Notes under the pieces: model-generated
What the model was told of the DNA's origin: nothing
The model's database searches: none
The model's input: the letters and a program-made list of their open reading frames with translations, nothing else
Translations under genes and position numbers: made by a program
Source: Hyalangium gracile
GTDB taxonomy: Bacteria > Myxococcota > Myxococcia > Myxococcales > Myxococcaceae
Assembly: GCF_020103725.1 (NCBI RefSeq)
Contig: NZ_JAHXBG010000037.1
Location: forward strand, 1-64,000
DNA: 64,000 nucleotides
Reading direction: 5' to 3'
Shown: piece by piece, positions 7,925 through 16,796 of the stretch
Numbering within the stretch: position 1 is the stretch's first letter
How the letters are laid out: every line of letters begins with the position of its first letter

Positions 7925-8731
7925 TCACGCACCGCCTCGCTTCCGCATGGCCTTGAGCGCCATGCGGTCGACCAGGCCCGGGACGAGGAGCTTGAGGTAC
8001 ACGCCGATTCGGGCCTTGGCCGTCATCAGCACCTCGCGGTCACGCTGGTCGATGGCGCGGAGGATCCGCTCCGCGCAGGTGTGCGCGTCCATCGCGTCGC
8101 TGACCGAGTCCCTCGTGGCGCGCGGCTGGCCGTCGGAGCCCAGCGCCCGTACGCCGATGTCGGTGGAGACGTACCCCGGGGACACCACGAGCACGTCCAC
8201 GCCCGTGTCCAGCAGCTCGACGCGCAGCGAGTCGAAGAAGCCCTGCAGGGCGTGCTTGCTCGCGACGTACCCGGTGCGCTCCGGCACCGCGAGCTTCCCC
8301 TGGACCGAGGAGATGGCCACCAGCAGTCCCTTGCGCGCCTTGATGTGGGGCAGGGCCGCGTGGGTGCAGTACACGGCACCCAGGTAGTTCACGCGCATGA
8401 GTCGGTCGAAGAGCGACACGTCGCGGATGTCCTCGAAGCGGCTGCGCATGGAGATGCCCGCGTTGTTCACGAGCATGTCGATGCCTCCGAAGGCTTCCAC
8501 CGCGCGCTCGACCATGCGCCGGCATGCCTCGGGCTCGGCGACGTCCGTCGGCACGCCGAGCGCTCGCCCTCCCGCCTTCTCGCACCGCGCCGTCACCCGG
8601 GCCAGTGCCTCCTCGCTCCGCGCCGCCAGCACCAGGTTCGCTCCTCGCGCGGCGAGCGAGACGGCCAGCTCCTCGCCGATCCCGGAGGAGGCCCCCGTGA
8701 TGATGACGGTCTTCCCTTGCATCGTGGACAT
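7925..8731 (-). CDS. Classical short-chain dehydrogenase/reductase
   Basis: A 268-residue NAD(P)H-dependent oxidoreductase. Cofactor motif TGASSGIG spans residues 12-19, NNAG residues 89-92, and the catalytic set is Ser141/142, Tyr155 and Lys159 (YVASK). An arginine-containing VLAARS after beta-2 suggests NADP(H). The C-terminal 40 residues are basic and hydrophobic (YLKLLVPGLVDRMALKAMRKR), typical of DltE/YusZ-like SDRs that act on lipid-like substrates near membranes. It stands alone, with a perfect inverted repeat about 170 bp upstream of its start. Confidence 0.92.
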   Translation of the reverse strand: MSTMQGKTVIITGASSGIGEELAVSLAARGANLVLAARSEEALARVTARCEKAGGRALGVPTDVAEPEACRRMVERAVEAFGGIDMLVNNAGISMRSRFEDIRDVSLFDRLMRVNYLGAVYCTHAALPHIKARKGLLVAISSVQGKLAVPERTGYVASKHALQGFFDSLRVELLDTGVDVLVVSPGYVSTDIGVRALGSDGQPRATRDSVSDAMDAHTCAERILRAIDQRDREVLMTAKARIGVYLKLLVPGLVDRMALKAMRKRGGA

Positions 8732-8899
8732 GCGGCCCTTCTTGGCCGCGCGGCAACATCACCGTCAACCCCGGACTGCGCTCATGACGGCTCGGGGCTC
8801 AACACGTCGCTCCGCTTGGTCAACATGATGAAAGTGCCATGGGACAACCCGTCAGGAGACCTACCGCTAAGGAGGGCCCCTCTGGGCGCGTTCTCAGCC

Positions 8900-8924
8900 A
8901 ACTGGTATGCCTGTCATACCAGTT
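8900..8924. promoter_or_regulatory. Perfect 10-bp inverted repeat, operator-like
   Basis: Arms AACTGGTATG and CATACCAGTT are exact reverse complements, separated by CCTGT. The total of 25 bp and the TGGT...ACCA half-sites resemble sites of dimeric regulators such as GntR or TetR types. No regulator gene adjoins it. It lies 169 bp upstream of the SDR start, and downstream of the remnant at 8958-9118. Confidence 0.5.
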
Positions 8925-8957
8925 CGGTTCATGGCTGCCGCCCGCGGGGCGGCCCGT

Positions 8958-9118
8958 TCAACCAGACCGGTAGGGGACGCCGAGGGTCGGCCACGTTTGA
9001 GTGGTGGTGACAAGGCCCTCCAGGAACTGCACCGCGTTGACGGTGTTGCCCCCCATGGCGGCAGCCACGACCTCGCCACGTTGCCCGGGGTGGTCTCGCG
9101 AATGGCGGAGGCGTTGAA
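8958..9118 (-). pseudogene. Frameshifted remnant of an unknown gene
   Basis: On the minus strand one frame reads FNASAIRETTPGNVAR with high third-position GC. About 45 bases further on, the coding signal moves to the next frame and reads VVAAAMGGNTVNAVQFLEGL then VTTTQTWPTLGVPYRSG before a TGA at 8958-8960. The two pieces join sensibly if one or two bases are restored near 9065-9070. No start codon or complete domain remains. I do not recognise the family. Confidence 0.35.
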
Positions 9119-9299
9119 TCGCGAGCTTGCTCCCTGATGGCGGCGCCTCGAGGCCGTCCCCTGGGCGTGTCCGGGGACACGAGGCAAGCGCGGAAGGTCT
9201 CCTGGGCGGACATGGAGTCCCGGCGGGATGTCCGATGCTGTGCGATTAGATCGCTTCCTACCAGTCTACACCTGATGTGGCGCTAGGGTGCGGTGCGTC

Positions 9300-11966
9300 A
9301 TGGCTCGCACTCGTTCCGTAGACCAGGCCCTCCGCCGCGACGTCCGCCTCCTGGGGCGGCTGCTCGGAGAGGTCATCATCGAGCAGGAAGGGCAGGCCCT
9401 CTTCGATCTGGAGGAGCAGGTCCGTCACCTCGCCATCCAGCGCCGCCGCGGCCCCAAGCCCGGGCGTCGCGCCGCGGCCGGTGAGCTCGCCGCGCTCCTC
9501 CAGAAGCTCCCGCTGGAGCAGGCCGAGCCGGTGCTCCGAGCCTTCTCCGTGTACTTCCAGCTCGTCAACCTCGCCGAGCAGCACCACCGCATCCGCCGCT
9601 TCCGCGAGCACGCCAGCGATCCCGAGGCCACGCCGCAGCGCGGCTCCCTGGAGGCCGCGTTCCAGACCCTCAAGGACGCCGGTGTCTCCAAGGAGCGGGT
9701 GCGCGAGGCCATCAGCGGGCTCAATGTCACCCTGACACTGACCGCGCACCCCACGCAGGCCGCGCGCCGCACGCTGCTCGAGAAGCTCTACCGCATCCAG
9801 CGGCTCCTGGAGGACCGGGACCGCTGCACGCTGACGCCTCAAGAGATCGCCGATGATCTCGAGACCATGCGCGAGGAGATCACCGCGCTCTGGCAGTCGG
9901 ACGAGCTGCGGCGCATGCGCCCCACCGTGGGCGACGAGGTGAAGAACGTCCTCTGGTACGTGGAGGAGGTGCTCGCCGACCAGCTCGCCCGGCTGCCCGA
10001 GGTCATCTCCTGGGCCTTCGAGCGCGCCTATGGCGAGCCGCTGGGTCGTGTCCCCTCGCCGGTGCGGCTGCACTCGTGGGTGGGCGGGGACATGGACGGC
10101 AACCCGCTCGTGACGCCCGAGGTGCTCGCGGACACGCTGCGCGCCCACCGCGCCCGTGGCCTGCGCATGCTGCTGCACGACGTGGAGGTGCTGGGCGTCG
10201 CCCTGTCCCAGTCGGATCGGCACGCGCCCATGCCCAAGGAGCTGCGCGCCTCGCTCGAGGCGGATGAGGCCGAGCTCCCCGAGGTGGCGCAGCGGCAGGG
10301 GCCACGCACCGCCGGCGAGCCGTGGCGGCGCAAGCTGCGCTTCATGGAGACGCGCCTCCAGCTCGCGCTCCGGTATGTGGAAGGCGCTCGTGCCGGGCGC
10401 GCCGAGCCGATGTCTCCCGCGGCCTACCGGAGCCCCGCGGCCTTCCTGAAGGACTTGGAGCTCATCGAGCGCACGCTCCTCCAGGTGAAGGCGGAGCGCG
10501 CGGGCGTCAGGCAGGTGCGGCGGGTGCTGGAGCGCGTCAACGCCATGGGCTTCCACCTCGCCGAGCTGGAGTTCCGAGCCCCGGCCGAGGACGCGATCAG
10601 CGCGAGCGCCTCGCTGGATGGAGGCCCCGCTCCGACGGAGGGCGGCGCCCGGCTGCTCGCCGTGCTGGAGCGCGTGCGCGAGGCCCAGGCTGAGTCCGGT
10701 GAGGTGGCGTGCCGCACCTTCATCCTCTCCATGGCCAGCACCGCGGAGGACGTGCTGGCGGCGTTCCGGTGCGCCCGGCACGCGGGCCTCTGGGACATGG
10801 AGCGCGGCTGCGCCACGGTGGACATCGTCCCGCTGTTCGAGCAGCTCGGCGCGCTGGACGGCGGGCCCCAGGTCCTGCGGACCCTGTTCGCCGATCCCAC
10901 CTACCGTCGTCACATCCAGGCGCGGGGCGTGCAGGAGGTGATGGTGGGCTACAGCGACTCGGGCAAGGAGGTGGGGCTCCTGGCGGCGGCCGCGGCGCTC
11001 CACCGGGCCCAGGTGGCGCTCACCCAGGTGGCGAAGGAGGAGGGGATTCCCCTGCGCCTCTTCCACGGTCGCGGCGAGTCGGTGGCGCGCGGCGGCGGTC
11101 CCGCCCAGCAGGCCATCCTCGCGCTGCCTCCCGGCAGCCTCGTCGGCGGGTACAAGGCGACGGAGCAGGGCGAGGCGCTGGACCACAAGTACGCGCGGCC
11201 CGAGCTGGCCCGCCGCACGCTGGAGCTGGTGCTGGGCGGCGTGCTGGTGCACGTGATGGACGCGCAGCCGCGGCCCTCCGCCGAGGATGAGACGGTCTTC
11301 CGAGAGACGTTCGACACGCTGGCCGAGACGGGGCGGCGCCAGTACCGCGCGCTCGTGTGGGAGGACTCCCGGTTCGTCGAGTTCTTCAATGCCTCCACGC
11401 CGCTGGAGGAGATCTCCGCGCTGCCCATCGGCTCGCGCCCCAGCAAGCGCAAGGCGGGAGGGCTCGAGTCCCTGCGCGCCATCCCCTGGGTGTTCGCGTG
11501 GACGCAGAACCGCGCCATCCTGCCGGGCTGGTATGGCGTGGGCTCGGCGCTGGAGGCCTTCGCGGCGAAGCCGGAGGGCCTGGCCCTGCTGAAGCGGATG
11601 TACCGCGAGTGGCCGTTCTTCCGCACCGTGCTCGACAACGTGACGATGGTGCTCGCCAAGAGCGACATCTCCATCGCCTCGCGCTACGCGAAGCTCGCGC
11701 CCGATGCCACGCGCCCGCTGTGGCGCATCATCCGGGCCGAGCACTCGCGCACCCGCCGCTGGGTGAAGCGCATCACCGGCGAGGCGCGGCTGCTGGATCA
11801 CAACCCCCAGCTCCAGCGCTCCATCGCCCTGCGCAATCCCTACGTGGACCCCATGTCCTTCCTCCAGGTGGAGATGCTGCGGCGCAAGCGCGAGGGCCAG
11901 GAGGTGAGCCGGCCCTTGCTCCTCACGCTCAACGGCATCGCCGCCGGCCTGCGGAACACGGGCTGA
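9300..11966 (+). CDS. ppc: Phosphoenolpyruvate carboxylase
   Basis: An 888-residue enzyme that carboxylates PEP to oxaloacetate to refill the TCA cycle. Visible signatures are [10 protein letters not shown] from residue 148 (catalytic His150), VGYSDSGKE around 549-557 (Lys556), [14 protein letters not shown] from 588 (second signature) and FAWTQNR, plus the conserved C-terminal RNTG. Length matches the usual 880-960 residues. The ATG at 9300 is preferred over one 12 bases upstream because it gives the usual short basic N-terminus. It is monocistronic and convergent with the SGNH hydrolase gene, only 36 bp away. Confidence 0.97.
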   Translation: MARTRSVDQALRRDVRLLGRLLGEVIIEQEGQALFDLEEQVRHLAIQRRRGPKPGRRAAAGELAALLQKLPLEQAEPVLRAFSVYFQLVNLAEQHHRIRRFREHASDPEATPQRGSLEAAFQTLKDAGVSKERVREAISGLNVTLTLTAHPTQAARRTLLEKLYRIQRLLEDRDRCTLTPQEIADDLETMREEITALWQSDELRRMRPTVGDEVKNVLWYVEEVLADQLARLPEVISWAFERAYGEPLGRVPSPVRLHSWVGGDMDGNPLVTPEVLADTLRAHRARGLRMLLHDVEVLGVALSQSDRHAPMPKELRASLEADEAELPEVAQRQGPRTAGEPWRRKLRFMETRLQLALRYVEGARAGRAEPMSPAAYRSPAAFLKDLELIERTLLQVKAERAGVRQVRRVLERVNAMGFHLAELEFRAPAEDAISASASLDGGPAPTEGGARLLAVLERVREAQAESGEVACRTFILSMASTAEDVLAAFRCARHAGLWDMERGCATVDIVPLFEQLGALDGGPQVLRTLFADPTYRRHIQARGVQEVMVGYSDSGKEVGLLAAAAALHRAQVALTQVAKEEGIPLRLFHGRGESVARGGGPAQQAILALPPGSLVGGYKATEQGEALDHKYARPELARRTLELVLGGVLVHVMDAQPRPSAEDETVFRETFDTLAETGRRQYRALVWEDSRFVEFFNASTPLEEISALPIGSRPSKRKAGGLESLRAIPWVFAWTQNRAILPGWYGVGSALEAFAAKPEGLALLKRMYREWPFFRTVLDNVTMVLAKSDISIASRYAKLAPDATRPLWRIIRAEHSRTRRWVKRITGEARLLDHNPQLQRSIALRNPYVDPMSFLQVEMLRRKREGQEVSRPLLLTLNGIAAGLRNTG

Positions 11967-12002
11967 GCCTCGGCTGGCGCTCCCACTCGCCCCGGCTTCT
12001 GA

Positions 12003-13301
12003 CTAGAGCCCGCCCCGGGCTCGGAGCACGCGGACCACCTCTGCGGCCATGACGCTGTGGCCCTGGGCGCTCGGGTGGATGCCGTCCACCTCCAGCCCGT
12101 CGATGAAGAGGTGCACGCTCGAGGGCGAGCGCGTCACGGCCTCCAGATCGATGACCTCGGCCAGCGTCTGGCTCCGGATCCACGTGTTGAAGGCGACCCG
12201 GTCCCGCTTCACCTGGTCATAGGTGCCGTAGTTCGTCTTCTCCTTGGGCAGCAGCGTGCTCACCCACACCCGGCAGAAGGGCTTCAGCCGGGTGAGCAGC
12301 GTCGTCATCCGCGTCTGGAGATCCGCCACGCTCAGGGACGTCAGATCATTGGTGCCCAGCAGCACCAGGCAGTCCGTCGCGCCGGAGACCGCCAGCACCT
12401 CTCGGTCCAGGTTCTGCAGCGCGCCCCAGAAGCCCTGGCCGGACACGGCGGCGTTCACCACCGGCACCCGGAGCTGCTGCTCCACCAGCGAGGGCCAGGA
12501 GTTCCGCACGTCGTTGTACGTGTCGATGTAGCCCTCGGTGATGCTGTCGCCGATGGCCACGAAGGCGCGGCCGGCGGTGGCCTCGACGTCCACGGTGGCG
12601 ATGCCGATGGCCTGCTGCGAGGCCTGCCCGCCCAGCGCGTCCACGCGCGTCGAGTACGCTCCGGAGCGCGAGAAGCTGCCGGGGAAGGCGTTGATGGCGC
12701 TCACTCCCAGCGCGCCGCTCACCTCGAACGAGATGGCCAGTTCCTCACGGAACCCCACCGGGAACACCACCGGATCCGACGTGACGAGCTTGCGCGAGCT
12801 CGCGGAGACCCCCTGCGAGCCATTGAAGGTGAGGGTGACGGGCGCCGAGGCCAGCGCCCCGTTGGCACCCGCGCGCGCCACGGTGGCCTTGTGCAGCGTC
12901 AGGCTCCCGTCTCCCGCGCTGAACGTCACGCGCAGCCGCTCGCCGGCCTTGCCCACCGGGACGCGCATGCGGAACGTCGTCAGGCTGCTCACGCTCTTGG
13001 ACCAGCGCAGCGCCTGGTGGAAGGCGGGCTGGAACACGGGCGCCGGGGTCGGCGCCGGCGGCGGATTCCCGGGCTCCGTCACGGGCGGCGGCTCCACCGG
13101 GATGGGCTGCTGCGGATTGCCCTGGGGCGGGGGGGCCTCGGCGACCGGACCTTCCTCCGGCTCGGGAGTCGTGGGCGGGGTGGAGACCTCTCCGGTCTCC
13201 TCCGGCTCGGGGTTGGCAGGCACCTCGAGCGCTTCGGGGCCACAGGCCACAAGGAGGCTCCAGGTACACATGAGGACCCAGAGGCCCGGTCTGCTCCGCA
13301 T
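12003..13301 (-). CDS. SGNH/GDSL-family hydrolase lipoprotein
   Basis: A 432-residue secreted esterase-like enzyme. The start at 13301 is chosen because AGGAGA precedes it and it gives a signal ending in the lipobox LVAC (Cys20). Residues about 25-90 are a Pro/Glu-rich linker, 95-240 a beta-rich domain, and 245-432 the SGNH fold: GDSI with nucleophile Ser253, a glycine in VSGQGF, GTND with Asn318, and DGIHP with Asp406/His409. The layout resembles carbohydrate-esterase-like SGNH lipoproteins that deacetylate polysaccharides, but the substrate is unknown. It is convergent with ppc. Confidence 0.9.
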   Translation of the reverse strand: MRSRPGLWVLMCTWSLLVACGPEALEVPANPEPEETGEVSTPPTTPEPEEGPVAEAPPPQGNPQQPIPVEPPPVTEPGNPPPAPTPAPVFQPAFHQALRWSKSVSSLTTFRMRVPVGKAGERLRVTFSAGDGSLTLHKATVARAGANGALASAPVTLTFNGSQGVSASSRKLVTSDPVVFPVGFREELAISFEVSGALGVSAINAFPGSFSRSGAYSTRVDALGGQASQQAIGIATVDVEATAGRAFVAIGDSITEGYIDTYNDVRNSWPSLVEQQLRVPVVNAAVSGQGFWGALQNLDREVLAVSGATDCLVLLGTNDLTSLSVADLQTRMTTLLTRLKPFCRVWVSTLLPKEKTNYGTYDQVKRDRVAFNTWIRSQTLAEVIDLEAVTRSPSSVHLFIDGLEVDGIHPSAQGHSVMAAEVVRVLRARGGL

Positions 13302-13644
13302 CTCTTCTCTCCTTGGCAGGGGGAGGGTTGAACGACCCCGCATCAACCAGGCAGCGCTGTCTTCCATTTGACTGCCTGTCCCGGTGCCAGGCGCCCCTGG
13401 CCGTGGAGCGGGCAGGGAGGCAGGGGCCTCACCGGAGACGCCCTGGGGCGAGGGCCAGAACTCCCAGACAATCGAGAATCACCGGAGAGCGGGCGAGCCT
13501 TCGTGCTATGGGCCCCCTTGAACAGGGCCGGCGAGACAGCCGACACTTGCCCCACGGTTGGGCGTGGGGCAGGAGGCGGTGAGGGCACAATCGTCGGGTC
13601 GGCCGTTTGCTGCGTAGCGCTGCGCTTGGGAGTTCCGGTTCCGC
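13302..13644. other. 343-bp divergent intergenic region
   Basis: Separates the SGNH hydrolase gene from the PilZ gene and must hold promoters for both. No gene-like frame is seen. A perfect 9-bp hairpin lies at 13548-13571. Confidence 0.5.
13548..13571. promoter_or_regulatory. Perfect 9-bp hairpin upstream of the PilZ gene
   Basis: TGCCCCACG and CGTGGGGCA are exact reverse complements around the loop GTTGGG. The hairpin ends 73 bp before the PilZ start and is not followed by a T-run, so it does not look like a standard intrinsic terminator. It may be an operator or a structured 5' leader. Confidence 0.35.
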
Positions 13645-14007
13645 ATGAACAGTGATTCCGCGGATGTACCAGCCACGGGGCAGCCTGCTCCGGCGAACCG
13701 CCGAGGTGAGGAGAGGGTGCCTGCCCGTTTCGAGGTCCACTTCAACTACACGCAGGACGCCGCCAAGGCCCTGCGCGCCTACTCGCTGAACGTGTCCGCG
13801 GGCGGGCTCTGCCTGCGCACCCGGAAGTCCTATGACGTGGGCTCGCCGGTCCGCATGGACATGGTCATCGAGGGCGAGTCCTTCCAGCTCCAGGGCATCA
13901 TCGCCTGGGTGCGCGACGAGGCCGAGGCCGTGGGCGTGCGCTTCACGGACATGAGCGAAGAGGACCGCGCCCGGCTCCAGCGCGTCATCGACAGCATCAA
14001 GCGCTAG
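13645..14007 (+). CDS. PilZ-domain protein, probable c-di-GMP receptor
   Basis: A 120-residue single-domain protein. The c-di-GMP-binding signature is intact: RGEER at residues 20-24 (RxxxR) and NVSAGG at 49-54 (D/NxSxxG), followed by the usual beta-barrel strands (GSPVRMDMVI, FQLQGIIAWVRDE, VGVRFTDMSEED). This form is common in myxobacteria, where such proteins tune motility, exopolysaccharide or development. It is transcribed alone. Target and partner are not visible. Confidence 0.92.
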   Translation: MNSDSADVPATGQPAPANRRGEERVPARFEVHFNYTQDAAKALRAYSLNVSAGGLCLRTRKSYDVGSPVRMDMVIEGESFQLQGIIAWVRDEAEAVGVRFTDMSEEDRARLQRVIDSIKR

Positions 14008-14028
14008 CCGCGCGAGGAGGGCCGCTGC

Positions 14029-14520
14029 TCAGGGGCCCTCGTGGCGGAACACCATGCAGTCGGCGACGAAGCCGCACGCCTCGTAGAAGCGCACCATCTC
14101 CGGCCCCGCGTCCTTGCGAGTGGCCAGCTCCAGCCGCTTCACGCTCAGCACCCGGGAGCGCTCGATGGCGTGCAGCAGCAGCGCCCGGCCCACCCCGCGG
14201 CGCCTCCAGGCCTCCGTCACCACCAGCTCGTCCACCGTGGCGATGCGCCCACGCAGCCGCAGCTGGGGCCGGTGCGACAGGCTCAGCATGCCCACCGGCT
14301 TGTCCTGCGGATCGCACGCCACGAAGATCTCGATCTCCGGATGGCTGGTGACCCAGTGGACCGTCTGCGTGTCCGAGCCGTCCGGAAAGCCCAGCTCCTT
14401 GAGGAGCGCGGCGAGCGCCTCGGCATCCCCCCGGCGTGCGCGGCGGACGCGGAAGGGGGACGACGACGAGGTCGCGGGAGCAGGGGAGGGCGGCGGGCTC
14501 TTGGCGATGGGCGTTGGCAC
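14029..14520 (-). CDS. GNAT family N-acetyltransferase
   Basis: A 163-residue acetyltransferase with a Pro/Ser-rich N-terminal lead of about 22 residues, then the GNAT fold. VDELVVTEAWRRRGVGRALL contains the acetyl-CoA pyrophosphate-binding RRxGxGRA segment, and the ending MVRFYEACGFVADCMVF is the typical C-terminal GNAT block. The start is GTG at 14520. The substrate is unknown. It is convergent with the PilZ gene (21 bp apart) and lies 86 bp after the E1 beta gene on the same strand, so read-through from that unit is possible. Confidence 0.9.
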   Translation of the reverse strand: MPTPIAKSPPPSPAPATSSSSPFRVRRARRGDAEALAALLKELGFPDGSDTQTVHWVTSHPEIEIFVACDPQDKPVGMLSLSHRPQLRLRGRIATVDELVVTEAWRRRGVGRALLLHAIERSRVLSVKRLELATRKDAGPEMVRFYEACGFVADCMVFRHEGP

Positions 14521-14606
14521 GTCGGTTGGGAGTCTAACGAAAGGGCCGCCGCTCCTCCAAACTGGAAGGCACGACGGCCCGGAGTCCTACACGTGCGCCC
14601 AGGTGC

Positions 14607-15662
14607 TCACGGCTCCTCGGAGGCCAGCTTCCGCAGGGCGTCGGTGATGTCGCCGAGCTGCGGCACGGAGGCCATCTCCAGGTTGTCCGACAGGCCGATG
14701 CCGGGCACGAACTTGCCGGCCAGCAGCCGAGGCGGCGCCAGCAGCTTGTAGAAGAGCTCCTCCACCGAGCGGCGCACCAGGTGCTCGCCGAAGTTCGTCA
14801 CCTCGGTGTCCTCGTTGACGAAGAGCACGCGGCCCGTCTTCTCGATGGAGCCCTTCACCAGGTCCCAGTCATACGGCCAGAGCGTGCGCAGATCGATCAC
14901 CTCCACGCTCACGCCCTGCTCGCGCAGGGTGTCCGCGGCCTTGGCGCACATGGGCAGGGTGCGGCCGTAGCTGACGGCCGTCACCTGCGTGCCCTCGCGC
15001 ACCACCTTGCCCTTGCCGATGGGCACCGCGTACGGCTCCAGCGCCGGCCACTGCGGCTTCCACGCCGTGCGGTCTCCCAGCGGCGCGTCGATCATCTTCG
15101 ACAGCTGGCGCTCGTCCTCGGGCTCGCCGGGGATGCGCTCCTCGCCCTTCACGCGCAAGAGCGCCTTGGGCTCCAGGAACATGACGGGGTTGAGCTCCTG
15201 GCAGGCGGAGATCATCAGCCCGTACGCATCCAGCGGGTTGGAGGGCATGACGATCTTCCAGCCCGGGATGTGCGTGGCCGTCGCGTCGAACGAGTGCGAG
15301 TGGTAGATGGACCCGCGGATGCCGCTGCCCACCGGCGTCTTCACCACCATGGGCAGGTTCCAGTCCCCGTTGCTGGACCAGTGCGTGTTGCCGGCGATCT
15401 TCAGCAGATCGATGGTGTTGAAGATGTAGTCGGCGAACTGGATCTCGGCCACCGGGCGCTGGCCCGCCATGGCCAGGCCGATGGCCGCGCCGATGATGCC
15501 GCGCTCGTCCAGCGGCGAGTTCCACGCGTTCTTCAGGCCCTGGGTGGCCGTGAAGACGCCGCCCAGCGGGGCGCCCACGTCCTCGCCGAAGATGTCCATC
15601 ACGCCGAGGTTCTCCTCGGCGTAGTGCAGGGCCATGCGGACGGCCTGTGCCATGTTGGCCAT
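14607..15662 (-). CDS. Branched-chain 2-oxoacid dehydrogenase E1 component, beta subunit
   Basis: A 351-residue transketolase-like subunit. With the alpha subunit it decarboxylates branched-chain 2-oxo acids, delivering isobutyryl-, isovaleryl- and methylbutyryl-CoA precursors. Typical blocks are MDIFGEDVGAPLGGVFTAT near the start (with the TPP-contacting Glu), GLAMAGQRPVAEIQFADYIF, the C-terminal domain VTAVSYGRTL, and VEVIDLRTLWPYD. It starts two bases after the alpha-subunit stop. In Myxococcus xanthus the homologous esg locus provides isovaleryl-CoA for iso-fatty acids and the developmental E-signal. I infer the same role here. No E2 or E3 gene is nearby. Confidence 0.9.
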   Translation of the reverse strand: MANMAQAVRMALHYAEENLGVMDIFGEDVGAPLGGVFTATQGLKNAWNSPLDERGIIGAAIGLAMAGQRPVAEIQFADYIFNTIDLLKIAGNTHWSSNGDWNLPMVVKTPVGSGIRGSIYHSHSFDATATHIPGWKIVMPSNPLDAYGLMISACQELNPVMFLEPKALLRVKGEERIPGEPEDERQLSKMIDAPLGDRTAWKPQWPALEPYAVPIGKGKVVREGTQVTAVSYGRTLPMCAKAADTLREQGVSVEVIDLRTLWPYDWDLVKGSIEKTGRVLFVNEDTEVTNFGEHLVRRSVEELFYKLLAPPRLLAGKFVPGIGLSDNLEMASVPQLGDITDALRKLASEEP

Positions 15663-15664
15663 GG

Positions 15665-16672
15665 TTATTTCTTCTCCGCGTAGATGTGGTTCCAGATCGT
15701 CTCGGGGGCCGGCTGCGGCTCGTCGCGCACCTGGCGGGCCGCCGCGGCCAGCTCCTCGGTGTAGCGGCCGCGCAGCTCGTCCATCTGCTGGCGCGTCAGC
15801 ACGCCGTCCTTCTCCAGCTTCGCCTCGAACTCCTTGATGGGATCCACCTCGTTGGCCACGAAGTTGGCGCCGGACGCCGAGGAGTGGCCGTACAGGCGCG
15901 ACACCAGCGCCTCCATCAGGAACGGCTTGCGCTCGGTGCGCACGTAGTCCATCGCCTCCTTCAGCTCGCGGTAGGACTCGATGGGATCGTTGCCGTTGAT
16001 CGTCTTGCTGCGGATGTTGAAGGCGCGTCCCCGGTCGGAGATGCGCGTCTCGCCGTGCTGGCCGTCCGCGCTGGTGGAGATGCCCCACTTGTTGTTGGTG
16101 ACGATGATGAGGATGGGCAGCGGGTTGGCGGGGCGGCTGCTCCACACCAGGCAGGTGGCGAAGTCGCCCTCGGCCGTGCCCGCGTCTCCGCCGGTGACGA
16201 TGGTGATGCCGTCACCGCCGTGGCGCTTCTGCGCCATGGCCGTGCCCGGGGCGATGGAGTACTGCACCTCGATGGGCGAGGACACCGGGGCGATGTTCCA
16301 CTCCCGCTTGGAGAAGTGGCCCGCGAAGTTGCGGCCGCCCGAGTACGGGTCGGTGGCCGTGTTCTTCATCTGCCGCAGCGCCCCGATGGGCTCCTCGCCC
16401 AGCGCCAGCATCGTGCCTGACTGCCGGTAGTGCGCGTGCAGGTAGTCGTAGTCCAGCCCCTGGCCCCTCTTCATCAGCAGGCCCAGCGGGACGTTGAACG
16501 CCTCCTCGCCGGGGCCGCCGATCCAGAAGTAGCCGTGGCCCTGCTTGTACATCTGGATGAGGCGCTCCTCGAGGGCGCGCGTCTTCACCATCAGGTCGTG
16601 GATCCGGACGAGCAGCTCGCGCTCGAGCGGAGCGGATGCTTCATCGCGGTTGATCAAACGAGGTCGTGACAC
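15665..16672 (-). CDS. Branched-chain 2-oxoacid dehydrogenase E1 component, alpha subunit
   Basis: A 335-residue thiamine-diphosphate subunit. The TPP/Mg motif runs from GGDAGTAEGD (residues 161-170) to NNKWGIS (193-199). FNVPLGLLMKRG, YLHAHYRQSGTML and the phosphorylation-loop-like RLYGHSSASG support the E1 alpha assignment. The GTG at 16672 is preferred because AGGAAG lies just upstream; an in-frame ATG 57 bases earlier has no site. It is the first gene of the pair. Branched-chain rather than pyruvate specificity is inferred from similarity to the myxobacterial esg genes. Confidence 0.9.
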   Translation of the reverse strand: MSRPRLINRDEASAPLERELLVRIHDLMVKTRALEERLIQMYKQGHGYFWIGGPGEEAFNVPLGLLMKRGQGLDYDYLHAHYRQSGTMLALGEEPIGALRQMKNTATDPYSGGRNFAGHFSKREWNIAPVSSPIEVQYSIAPGTAMAQKRHGGDGITIVTGGDAGTAEGDFATCLVWSSRPANPLPILIIVTNNKWGISTSADGQHGETRISDRGRAFNIRSKTINGNDPIESYRELKEAMDYVRTERKPFLMEALVSRLYGHSSASGANFVANEVDPIKEFEAKLEKDGVLTRQQMDELRGRYTEELAAAARQVRDEPQPAPETIWNHIYAEKK

Positions 16673-16796
16673 GCGAGGCTTCCTGGAGAGTGGGGAGACG
16701 CCCCTATACCCCAACCGATCCCGGTGCACTCAAGGGTGCTTCGCGCGCGGATGTCCGCCAGTCTGGAAATGCACCGGGCGTGGCGCGGTGCGGCAA

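Larger units (their letters stand above)
8732..9299. other. 568-bp region between SDR and PEP carboxylase genes
   Basis: No intact gene is seen. The region holds the 25-bp inverted repeat at 8900-8924 and, on the minus strand, a frameshifted coding remnant at about 8958-9118. The remainder shows mixed codon signals. The right end supplies the promoter of the PEP carboxylase gene; no consensus promoter could be picked by eye. Confidence 0.5.
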
